Notes under the pieces: model-generated
The model's input: only the letters and a program-made list of their open reading frames with translations
What the model was told of the DNA's origin: nothing
Database searches by the model: none
Shown: in pieces, positions 33,273 to 40,290 of the stretch
Layout: each line of letters begins with the position of its first letter
Position numbering within the stretch: position 1 is the first letter of the stretch
NCBI GenBank assembly: GCA_045648445.1
Contig: JAZRNY010000035.1
Coordinates: 25,298 to 89,297, forward strand
Length of the DNA: 64,000 nt
Direction: 5' to 3'
From: SIG607 sp045648445
GTDB taxonomy: Bacteria > Bacillota > Clostridia > Oscillospirales > Acutalibacteraceae
Made by a program: the position numbers and the translations under genes

Positions 33273-33300
33273 TTTTACATTTCGGTTTACTTTTTTTACA

Positions 33301-33329
33301 TTGATTTTTTAGCAATACTGTCCTATAAT
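33301..33329 (+). promoter_or_regulatory. Promoter of GH127 copy 2
   Basis: TTGATT (33301-33306), 17-nt spacer, TATAAT (33324-33329). It does not resemble the promoter of copy 1, so the two genes may be regulated differently. Confidence 0.75.
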
Positions 33330-33357
33330 AAAATAAACTTAAAGAGGAGGAATTTTT

Positions 33358-35319
33358 ATGCTAAATCTTTATAATGAAAATACGGCAAATTTTCCAAGAC
33401 TAAAAACTGATAAACATTTTATTAACTTTGATAATGAGTACAAATTCGAAGAAATCACCAATAAAACAATGAAATTCACCGAAGAAAACCAACTTTTGAA
33501 AGCAGATTTGTGGTACAACTTTGCAGAACAGTTTTCCGACCAAATTGACGGCAACGACGACGGTTGGCGCGGTGAATATTGGGGCAAAATGATGCGTGGC
33601 GGATGTTTTGTATATTCTTATACCAAAAACAAAAAACTTTTTGAAATTTTAACCGATACAGTTCGCCATATTTTAACTAAACAAGATGAACGTGGCAGAA
33701 TTTCTGCTTATGTAGTAGCCAGAGAATTTAACGGTTGGGATATTTGGAGCAGAAAATACGTATTGCTTGGTATGCAGTATTTTCTTGAAATAAACGAAGA
33801 TAAAGAACTCGAAAAAGAAATTATTACCTCTATGTGCCGTCAGGTTGATTACCTTATTTCAAAGATTGGCAGAGTTGACGCAGGAAAGGTTCCAATTACC
33901 CGTACTGCAAAACATTGGTACGGTCTTAACTCCTCTTCGCTTTTAGAACCCGTTGTACGTCTTTATAATATTACGGGCGAAAAAAAATATTTAGAATTTG
34001 CCAAGTACATAGTAAAGGAAGGCGGCTGTTGGGCAGACGACGTATTTAAACTTGCCCTTAAAAAACAGTTAAGAATTTATCAGTATCCTGTTACCAAAGC
34101 GTACGAAATGACCTCTTGCTTTGAAGGCCTTTTAGAACTCTACAGAATAACCGGAGAAGAATGGTATAAAACCGCTATTTTAAACTATGCAGATTTAATA
34201 TTAGAGGACGAATTCACCGTTATCGGTTCTGCAGGTTGTACACACGAACTTTTCGACCACTCTAAAGTACGTCAGGCAAACTCCACCAACCACTACATTA
34301 TGCAAGAAACCTGCGTAACTGTAACTCTTATGAAGTTCTTTATGCAACTCAATCTTCTTACTGCCGATCCAAAATACATTGATGCCTATGAAATTTCATA
34401 CTACAACGGATTTTTAGGCGCAGTAAACGTTGAAAAAAGACTTTCCGACAGTAAAGATTTGAACAAGGCTTGTGAAAGAAATCCCGAAATTATTCCCATC
34501 CCATTGCCTTTTACAAGTTACAGCCCCTTAACCGCAGGTACACGTGGCGGTAATATAGGCGGATTAAGGATTATGAAAAACAATACCTACTACGGTTGTT
34601 GCGTATGTATAGCAGGCGCAGGTATAGGAAGCGTTCACAAAACTGCATTTATGAGCACCGAAAAAGGTTTTGCTCTTAACCTTTACATTAACGGTAACAT
34701 TCAGACTGCTACCGCAAATGGTAAAAAGGTTGAATTTAACATCGAAACCAACTACCCTTCTGAAAACTACGTAAAGGTAACCGTTAATAATCCCGAAAAA
34801 GAGGAATTCGAATTAAAACTCCGTAATCCTTCATTTAGCACTAATACAAAGATTGCTCAAAACGGCAAAGAAATCGAAGTGGCAAACGGCTACAACACCG
34901 TTTTATGTAAAGAAGCAACCGAAACGTTTGAACTTACCTTCGATATGCCTCTTACCGTTGTTAAACCTATTCCTTACGGCAGTCAAACTCTTATGAACAA
35001 GGTAATATGGGGCAATCCCAGTATTACAATTCCAACACATGACGAAGAAGACCCCGAAGCCAAAAACACCATTGCACTTCAAAAAGGTCCTCTTATGTTT
35101 GCTCAAGATTCCCGTTTTGGTTACGATTTAAGTACTCCTGCAAAAATAGTTAACGAAAACGGTATAGTCACTTACGAAAAAGATAAAGCCGATTTTGACA
35201 CCATTACAACCATCAAAGTAAAAACCGAAGACGGTTTCATTACTCTTTGCGACTATGCAAGTGCCGGAAAGGCGCTTGACGAAGATAACAAAGCAGCCGT
35301 TTGGATCAAAAATGCATAA
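33358..35319 (+). CDS. GH127 beta-L-arabinofuranosidase-like enzyme, copy 2
   Basis: 653 residues, same length as copy 1 without any gap, with the same QETCVTV and YYGCCVC active-site segments. Differences cluster: about residues 171-180 (KIGRVDAGKVP against KLGNKTDGKLP), about 362-385 (EKRLSDSKDLNKACERNPEI against EQRLADSVTLEREREKNSAI) and about 557-567, while long blocks between are identical. A recent tandem duplication with either adaptive change or gene conversion between copies would explain this. Its stop codon touches the terminal repeat of the cassette at 35319-36544. Confidence 0.87.
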   Translation: MLNLYNENTANFPRLKTDKHFINFDNEYKFEEITNKTMKFTEENQLLKADLWYNFAEQFSDQIDGNDDGWRGEYWGKMMRGGCFVYSYTKNKKLFEILTDTVRHILTKQDERGRISAYVVAREFNGWDIWSRKYVLLGMQYFLEINEDKELEKEIITSMCRQVDYLISKIGRVDAGKVPITRTAKHWYGLNSSSLLEPVVRLYNITGEKKYLEFAKYIVKEGGCWADDVFKLALKKQLRIYQYPVTKAYEMTSCFEGLLELYRITGEEWYKTAILNYADLILEDEFTVIGSAGCTHELFDHSKVRQANSTNHYIMQETCVTVTLMKFFMQLNLLTADPKYIDAYEISYYNGFLGAVNVEKRLSDSKDLNKACERNPEIIPIPLPFTSYSPLTAGTRGGNIGGLRIMKNNTYYGCCVCIAGAGIGSVHKTAFMSTEKGFALNLYINGNIQTATANGKKVEFNIETNYPSENYVKVTVNNPEKEEFELKLRNPSFSTNTKIAQNGKEIEVANGYNTVLCKEATETFELTFDMPLTVVKPIPYGSQTLMNKVIWGNPSITIPTHDEEDPEAKNTIALQKGPLMFAQDSRFGYDLSTPAKIVNENGIVTYEKDKADFDTITTIKVKTEDGFITLCDYASAGKALDEDNKAAVWIKNA

Positions 35320-35336
35320 AAAAATACCTCAGGTTA

Positions 35337-35364
35337 GGCGTTGTACCCGTAAGGATACAACGCC
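35337..35364. repeat. Hairpin GGCGTTGTA/TACAACGCC
   Basis: A 9-bp perfect stem with a 10-nt loop (CCCGTAAGGA) just inside the left terminal repeat. An almost identical hairpin (one base different in the loop) is at 40232-40267. Confidence 0.7.
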
Positions 35365-35366
35365 AG

Positions 35367-35530
35367 TTTTATTCGCCTACGGCGAGTTATATTGCAGCGC
35401 AGTGTTACTCGGCTTACGCCGAGTGATATTCGCTTCGCGAGTTTTAGAGGCGAATAAAATATCACTAAAACCGTAAGGTTTTAATATAACTTTTGATTTA
35501 CCAAAAATATCACTGCGAGACCTGTCTCAC
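35367..35530. repeat. Nested palindrome array
   Basis: An 11-bp outer stem TTTTATTCGCC (35367-35377) / GGCGAATAAAA (35449-35459) encloses the small hairpins CGCCTACGGCG, CTCGGCTTACGCCGAG and TCGCTTCGCGA. AGTTATATT and AGTGATATT inside it match later AATATAACT and three (A)ATATCACT blocks. Further hairpins AAAACCGTAAGGTTTT and TGCGAGACCTGTCTCACA follow. No coding potential. Confidence 0.65.
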
Positions 35531-35565
35531 AATATCACTAATAAATTTTTTATTTTGAGATAGTA

Positions 35566-35598
35566 AAACGGATGTGCAGAAATTCTACACATCCGTTT
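35566..35598 (-). terminator. Terminator-like hairpin in the cassette
   Basis: An 11-bp stem AAACGGATGTG/CACATCCGTTT. It may terminate the minus-strand nucleotidyltransferase. A second hairpin (AACAAG...GACATTT/AAATGTC...CTTGTT) lies at about 35619-35656. Confidence 0.6.
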
Positions 35599-35662
35599 AA
35601 TATTTGTCTCATACCATAACAAGCAGGACATTTAGGCACCAAAATGTCACTTGTTAGGAGAA

Positions 35663-35690
35663 CCTAAAACCCTTTTCTAAACAAATATCA
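35663..35690 (-). repeat. 28-bp repeat, second copy
   Basis: Reverse complement of 21887-21914, identical over 28 bases, lying just downstream of the nucleotidyltransferase stop. Confidence 0.6.
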
Positions 35691-35714
35691 CCTATTCGAT
35701 AAATTGGATTTTAT

Positions 35715-36374
35715 TTAATTGCTTTCATTAATCCATTTCTTTGACCAAGCAAACAATGTTTCGGACATCAAATTGAAATCTACCCTTCCGCCATTTTTCA
35801 AATTCATAAATGTTTCGACAATGACCTGTTCATCAGAAGATACAACTTGGAGCAATTCTTTTTGATGGCTGATATAGTTTCCCGTTTGTTTAAAAGCAAT
35901 TGCCTGTACAATAAAAGACGCCGATTTGTATAAACCTCGCAAAAGATCTTCGTTTTTTTCGTGGAGCATATTATGAACACATCCGTGGTATATATTGCAG
36001 GCACCGATTTTAATGGCTCTGTTCACAGCACTTTCGTTAACAACAGCTATAACTTCGTTAAGACTTCCCTTAATTGGAGTGGTGTCATTACAAAACTGGA
36101 ACAGGTCAGATGGCTCCCAGTTCATAATCTCCTTTTTTCCTGGAAGGAGACCACAAATCAGTTCCCTATGAGACATGGTGTCCAGCATGGTATTATAAGT
36201 TTGAATGTCCATAGCAGATAATTTATCCAAAATTACAACAATATCAATGTCGCTTGTTTCTGTTGCTTCACCACGACGATAACTACCTTGCAAACCAACA
36301 AACCATACACGGTCTGCGAAAGTATCATTTAACATCTGCAAGAAGTTTTGCATCCAAGCAGTAATATCTATCAT
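35715..36374 (-). CDS. Nucleotidyltransferase-domain protein (cassette cargo)
   Basis: 219 residues. The N-terminal pol-beta-type nucleotidyltransferase motif is clear: GLQGSYRRGEATETSDIDIV (about 27-46), giving the G-S-x(n)-D-x-D metal site. The helical C-terminal half resembles aminoglycoside adenylyltransferase relatives, but resistance cannot be assigned. GAGGT lies before the ATG. It is the only gene in the inverted-repeat cassette, which suggests it was acquired by transfer. Its target could be an antibiotic, a small molecule or a macromolecule; antitoxin/MNT-type roles are also possible. Confidence 0.75.
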   Translation of the reverse strand: MIDITAWMQNFLQMLNDTFADRVWFVGLQGSYRRGEATETSDIDIVVILDKLSAMDIQTYNTMLDTMSHRELICGLLPGKKEIMNWEPSDLFQFCNDTTPIKGSLNEVIAVVNESAVNRAIKIGACNIYHGCVHNMLHEKNEDLLRGLYKSASFIVQAIAFKQTGNYISHQKELLQVVSSDEQVIVETFMNLKNGGRVDFNLMSETLFAWSKKWINESN

Positions 36375-36452
36375 CTTAATTACCTCATCAAATTCTTATT
36401 TATCGGTTAGTTGTATTATAGCACAACTTAACTACCAAAGAAAGAGAATATT

Positions 36453-36491
36453 AAAAACACCCACAGTTTTTAAAAAACTACGGGTGTTTTT
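36453..36491 (-). terminator. Terminator of the zinc-ribbon gene
   Basis: AAAAACACCC and GGGTGTTTTT arms with inner AGTTTTT/AAAAACT pairing, downstream of the zinc-ribbon gene on the minus strand, inside the cassette. It closely resembles the hairpin at 21851-21884. Confidence 0.6.
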
Positions 36492-36545
36492 GTGTCGTGT
36501 TGTACTGTCCTTAATTGTACGACCCTTAACCTGAGGTATTTTTTA

Positions 36546-37022
36546 TTAATAATACATCATTTCATCAAAAACATCTCTAGCGCCAATTCCTAAAAATATA
36601 AACAACACTAAGAGAATCATAAATACCGCAAATACAACTATAAGATTGCACCAATAGGAACGTGCAAAACTTCTGCGGTTAAGATTGCCTCTTGAAAAAG
36701 AGAACACAATAAGAAAAACAAAACCAACAATAGGAATAGAAAAAAGAATATTAAGACCAAAATAAGCCCATGCACTCATTGGCTTTAAGTGGTCGGGAAG
36801 ATCCTCTTCTTTGATTTCCTTTTTAGGAACTTCTGTATAAACAGGTTGCTGATATACAGGCTGTTGATATACAGGCTGAGCAACAACAGGTTCTGCTTCT
36901 ACTACGGGAGCAACTACAACCTCAGGTTCTGCTTCAACTGAAGGCTGTTCGATAGCAATTCCGCAACCTACGCAAAATTTGCTGTCGTCACTAATTTCAA
37001 TTCCGCAATTTTTACAAATCAT
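36546..37022 (-). CDS. Zinc-ribbon membrane protein
   Basis: 158 residues. The N-terminal zinc ribbon MICKNCGIEISDDSKFCVGCG (two CxxC pairs) is followed by a Val/Glu/Pro-rich linker with PVYQQPVYQQPVY repeats (about 30-65), then two membrane helices (about 85-110 and 122-148). This architecture is common and unassigned in Clostridia; such proteins are cytosol-facing membrane proteins that may act as assembly or sensor factors. The stop codon lies 2 nt from the cassette end. Confidence 0.7.
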   Translation of the reverse strand: MICKNCGIEISDDSKFCVGCGIAIEQPSVEAEPEVVVAPVVEAEPVVAQPVYQQPVYQQPVYTEVPKKEIKEEDLPDHLKPMSAWAYFGLNILFSIPIVGFVFLIVFSFSRGNLNRRSFARSYWCNLIVVFAVFMILLVLFIFLGIGARDVFDEMMYY

Positions 37023-37097
37023 AATAAACCCTCTCTTTATAAAAGATTAGCCTTACGCTGACTTTATTTTACTATAAAACCAAAAAAATTGCAACAT

Positions 37098-37985
37098 TTA
37101 ATCTTTTCGCTCGTCTCCCCAGAAGAAAAGTGCAACAGTGCCGGGGCCGGTGTGACTGCCTATAGTGGTCCCTATCCAATTAATTTCTGCTTCACCGTTA
37201 AGATTTTTAAAGCGTTCTTCAACCAAATTTTTAACATCCATTGCATCGTCAATACAGTCAGAATGGCAAATATAACATTTGCCGTTATAATCAAGACCGT
37301 TTTCGCAATGTTTTTCCATTTTATTTACAATAGTTTCAATAACCTTTTTCTTTGAACGGATTTTTTCTCGCGCAATCAGTCTGCCCTCATAATTCATATT
37401 AAGTAAAGGACAAATCCCCAACATACCGCCAAAAAATCCCGACACCTTAGAAACCCTGCCGCCCTTAACAAAAAAGGTAAGGTCAGTTGAAAAGAACCAC
37501 AAATGAAGTTTAAGACGGTTATCTTCTATCCATACTCTTAATTCATCAATGCTTTTACCCTCATCGCGTAAATCAGCAACCTTATCTATTAATAAGCCGT
37601 AACCTGAAGAAGCGCCAAGTGAATCAACAACGTAAAGTTTTCTATCGGGAAATTCTTCCTTTAAAATTTCAGCAGCATTTCTTGCAGAATTATAACTTCC
37701 CGAAAGACCGGATGAAAGTGTGATATGCAGTACGTCTTTGCCCTGACTTAAAAAACTTCTGAAATATTCGATATATTCGTCAACGTTTATCTGAGAGGTA
37801 CGCGTGTCTTCCCCTGCTACCATACGAGCATAAAATTCTTTAAAAGGTACACTTTTACCCAAATCGTCGGTATAATCAGTACCGCCAAGATTAAAATGAA
37901 AACATATAAAATTAATATTTCGTTTTTCAAAATGTTCATAAGAAATATCTGCCGTTGAACAGGCACTAAGTATAAATTCGCTCAT
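37098..37985 (-). CDS. DegV family protein
   Basis: 295 residues from MSEFILSACSTADIS (AAGGAG upstream); the 16-residue in-frame extension is rejected. DegV proteins bind fatty acids as FakB-type partners of the kinase FakA. Landmarks: TSQINVDEYIEYFRSFL (about 75-91, conserved TSQ), HITLSSGLSGSYNSARNAAE (about 100-119) and the C-terminal IGTTIGSHTGPGTVALFF (about 275-292). No fakA is nearby, as usual. Confidence 0.88.
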   Translation of the reverse strand: MSEFILSACSTADISYEHFEKRNINFICFHFNLGGTDYTDDLGKSVPFKEFYARMVAGEDTRTSQINVDEYIEYFRSFLSQGKDVLHITLSSGLSGSYNSARNAAEILKEEFPDRKLYVVDSLGASSGYGLLIDKVADLRDEGKSIDELRVWIEDNRLKLHLWFFSTDLTFFVKGGRVSKVSGFFGGMLGICPLLNMNYEGRLIAREKIRSKKKVIETIVNKMEKHCENGLDYNGKCYICHSDCIDDAMDVKNLVEERFKNLNGEAEINWIGTTIGSHTGPGTVALFFWGDERKD

Positions 37986-38118
37986 AAATAAACTCCTTAT
38001 CGCGTTTTTGCAGTTATATTTTACTCTTTGCACCCATAAACATTCAACCTACATTAAAAAACACCCATTCTACCGTTAAAAACGGTAATTCTCCCCGTAG
38101 TAGAATTGTTGTTAAACC

Positions 38119-38147
38119 TTGCGGTTTTAAGTCGATTATGGTAAAAT
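38119..38147 (+). promoter_or_regulatory. Promoter of ung
   Basis: TTGCGG (38119-38124), 17-nt spacer, TAAAAT (38142-38147), immediately before the AAGGAG of ung. Confidence 0.65.
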
Positions 38148-38167
38148 AAAGAAAAGGAGTGAGTTAT

Positions 38168-38839
38168 TTGGTACATTTAGGAAACGATTGGGATGAAATT
38201 TTAGCAGATGAATTTAGTAAACCTTACTATTTAAAACTAAGGCAGTTTTTAAAGGAAGAATATTCAACTAAAACAATATATCCTAATATGAATAATATTT
38301 TTTCTGCTCTTAAAGCGTCTTCTTTTAAGGATACTAAGGTTGTTATTTTGGGTCAGGACCCTTATCACGAGCCTAATCAGGCGCACGGACTTTGTTTTTC
38401 GGTACTAAAGGGTGTTGCCCCTCCTCCCTCTCTTGTAAACATTTATAAAGAACTTCACGACGATACGGGTTTTAAAATTCCGTCTCATGGAGAACTTACA
38501 AAATGGGCTGAACAAGGAATATTAATGCTTAACACAGTTTTAACTGTACGTCGTGGCGAAGCCAATTCCCATAAAGGTATGGGTTGGGAAATTTTTACAG
38601 ACAGAGTTATAAGTGAACTTAACAAAAAAGACACTCCTGTGATATTTTTGCTTTGGGGTTCTCCCGCAAGACAAAAGGCTCAAATTATCACAAATCCCAT
38701 ACACGTAAAGTTAACCTGTCCCCACCCAAGTCCCCTGTCCTCTTATCGCGGATTTTTTGGTTGCAAACACTTTTCCAAAACTAACGAAATCCTTATAGAA
38801 AACGGACTTACTCCCATAGATTGGCAAATTGAAGAATAA
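38168..38839 (+). CDS. ung: Uracil-DNA glycosylase
   Basis: Family 1 UDG that removes uracil from DNA in base excision repair. Motif GQDPYHEPNQAHGLCFS (catalytic Asp, water-activating loop) and CPHPSPLSSYRGFFG (the HPSPLS leucine loop) are intact. The start is TTG at 38168 (MVHLGNDW): AAGGAG at 38154-38159 is 8 nt away, whereas the upstream GTG at 38159 overlaps it. 223 residues, normal length. Monocistronic with its own terminator. Confidence 0.95.
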   Translation: MVHLGNDWDEILADEFSKPYYLKLRQFLKEEYSTKTIYPNMNNIFSALKASSFKDTKVVILGQDPYHEPNQAHGLCFSVLKGVAPPPSLVNIYKELHDDTGFKIPSHGELTKWAEQGILMLNTVLTVRRGEANSHKGMGWEIFTDRVISELNKKDTPVIFLLWGSPARQKAQIITNPIHVKLTCPHPSPLSSYRGFFGCKHFSKTNEILIENGLTPIDWQIEE

Positions 38840-38844
38840 AATTA

Positions 38845-38875
38845 CCCCAAGCATTTTGATGCTTGGGGCTTTGTT
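38845..38875 (+). terminator. Terminator of ung
   Basis: A 9-bp stem CCCCAAGCA/TGCTTGGGG followed by CTTTGTTT. Confidence 0.8.
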
Positions 38876-39399
38876 TATTTGTTTATAATTTTATTAAAGT
38901 TATTAATTTGTTGTTTGGTGGGCGCATAATCTGTTTTTGAAGTACAAGGATAGGTAGGTTCTCTGCCATCGGAATAGTAAAAAGGAGAAAGAGTATCGTT
39001 TCTGTATTTATCTCTATCCTCTTTTTTGCTGAAATCGGGAATATCATAAGGAACGCCAAGTTCCATTAAACTTCTATGACCGAGAATAGCAACACTCGAC
39101 ATACGCGTTGCAAAATAGACGTCAAAATCAGGTTGTCTGTTTTCGCGAATACAGTTTAAAAATTCCTTTGTAACGCAAAATTCACCACCGCCGTGTCCCG
39201 CTTTTTTAATAAGTTCGGCGTCCTCACCCTCCCATTCGGGTTTATAATAATTTATACATTCTTTATCCTTTGGAGTATTCCATTCATCATAACGAAGCAT
39301 AATTTTACCGTCAGTACCGCGCACGTTTTCGATTTGACCGTTTTCGCAACAAAGTCTATAGGAATTACCCTTGCTTTTGTATGTTTTTTGTGATATCAT
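38875..39399 (-). pseudogene. 5'-truncated Gfo/Idh/MocA oxidoreductase
   Basis: Only the C-terminal part remains: 174 residues with the substrate-domain block GHGGGEFCVTKEFLNCIREN (about 68-87) and SSVAILGHRSLMELGVPYDI (about 100-119). The NAD-binding Rossmann half (about 200 residues, GxGxxG) is missing, and no upstream ORF supplies it. The apparent start MISQKTYKS is an internal Met. The break lies near 39400, next to the pnuC leader. Confidence 0.7.
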
Positions 39400-39420
39400 A
39401 TAGAAAATAAAATATTAAAA

Positions 39421-39510
39421 ACTGCTACCGAGTAGTAGAATGTTAAAAGCATTCGTTTGCACATCGTTAGGTCTTTGAAGATGTGTATGCGAATGCTTAT
39501 TTTTTGGAGG
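39421..39510 (+). promoter_or_regulatory. pnuC leader with alternative hairpins (candidate attenuator)
   Basis: Two mutually exclusive structures share GCATTC (39449-39454). An early hairpin pairs GAATG (39438-39442) with CATTC (39450-39454). A terminator pairs AAGCATTCG (39447-39455) with CGAATGCTT (39490-39498), with inner GCACATC/GATGTGT and then TTATTTTTT. A small CTAC/GTAG hairpin precedes. The GGAGG of pnuC follows at once. This matches transcription attenuation. A NAD-related ligand would fit pnuC, but identity with the NAD+-II (pnuC) riboswitch is not established. Confidence 0.55.
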
Positions 39511-39517
39511 TTTTAAA

Positions 39518-40198
39518 TTGAAAAACTATTTTTCAAAATTAGAGATTATTTTATGGACTTCTTCTGTATTGTTGATAGCGAGTTCTTTTTATATATTTGA
39601 CAAAGAGAACTATATGACGTTATTAGCATCACTTATAGGTGTTACCTCACTTATTTTTAATGCTAAAGGAAATCCCTTCGGACAAATCTTAATGGTATTG
39701 TTCAGTTTACTTTATGGAATTATCTCGTATGGTTTTAAATATTATGGGGAAATGATCACCTATATCGGTATGACAATGCCAATGGCAATTTTTGCTCTTA
39801 TATCATGGTTAAAAAACCCCTACAAAGGTAATAGGTCAGAAGTCAAAGTAAACACCGTCAGTAAAATTGAAATAGTGTTGATGTGGGTGATGACCGCTGC
39901 TGTAACTGTTCTGTTCTATTTTATTTTGGAACATTTTGATACAGCTAACATAGTGCCGAGTACACTATCAGTAACAACGAGTTTTCTTGCAGCATATCTA
40001 ACATTCAGAAGAAGTCCGTATTTTGCCTTGGTGTATGCTGCAAATGATATTGTTTTAATTGTTATGTGGGTATTGGCAAGTTTATGTGATATTAGATATA
40101 TTTCTGTTGTTGTGTGCTTCGTGGCATTTTTTGCGAATGATATATACGGATATCTTAGTTGGCGAAAAATGATGAAGCGACAGGCAACAAACGGTTAA
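39518..40198 (+). CDS. pnuC: Nicotinamide riboside transporter, PnuC family
   Basis: 226 residues with about seven membrane helices and the PnuC landmarks NAKGNPFGQILMVLFSLLYG (about 48-67), GMTMPMAIFALISW (about 87-100) and FANDIYGYLSWRKM (about 206-219). It imports nicotinamide riboside or a similar vitamin by facilitated diffusion for NAD synthesis. TTG start with GGAGG 7 nt upstream. Expression is probably controlled by the leader at 39421-39510. No nadR or nicotinamide kinase is nearby. Confidence 0.88.
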   Translation: MKNYFSKLEIILWTSSVLLIASSFYIFDKENYMTLLASLIGVTSLIFNAKGNPFGQILMVLFSLLYGIISYGFKYYGEMITYIGMTMPMAIFALISWLKNPYKGNRSEVKVNTVSKIEIVLMWVMTAAVTVLFYFILEHFDTANIVPSTLSVTTSFLAAYLTFRRSPYFALVYAANDIVLIVMWVLASLCDIRYISVVVCFVAFFANDIYGYLSWRKMMKRQATNG

Positions 40199-40231
40199 AC
40201 TCTTTAGCCCACAACTCCAAAAGGCAAATAA

Positions 40232-40267
40232 AACAGGCATTGTACCCGTGAGGATACAACGCCTGTT
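40232..40267 (-). terminator. Terminator between pnuC and PFOR
   Basis: AACAGGC...TTGTA with TACAA...GCCTGTT around CCCGTGAGGA, flanked by A/T runs, between convergent genes. Its core is nearly identical to the hairpin at 35337-35364. Confidence 0.75.
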
Positions 40268-40290
40268 AAATTTTGTTTTAAAAGGTTTAA

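Larger units (their letters stand above)
35319..36544. mobile_element. Inverted-repeat-flanked cassette carrying a nucleotidyltransferase
   Basis: The 18-bp sequence AAAAAATACCTCAGGTTA at 35319-35336 is perfectly inverted at 36527-36544, and similarity continues imperfectly for about 45 bp inward (GTTA-GG...TGTAC...TAAGGA...TACAAC). Between the ends are a palindrome array, several strong hairpins, the 28-bp repeat and one gene. No transposase is present, so it would be non-autonomous. Each end lies immediately after the TAA of a flanking convergent gene (35319; 36546). Confidence 0.55.

Noticed and set aside
35337..35530. CRISPR array
   Set aside because: The repeated ATATCACT units are short, irregularly spaced and palindromic, without regular spacers or cas genes.
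35715..36374. Named aminoglycoside resistance gene
   Set aside because: Only the general nucleotidyltransferase motif is clear; sequence does not match a resistance family well enough to name it.
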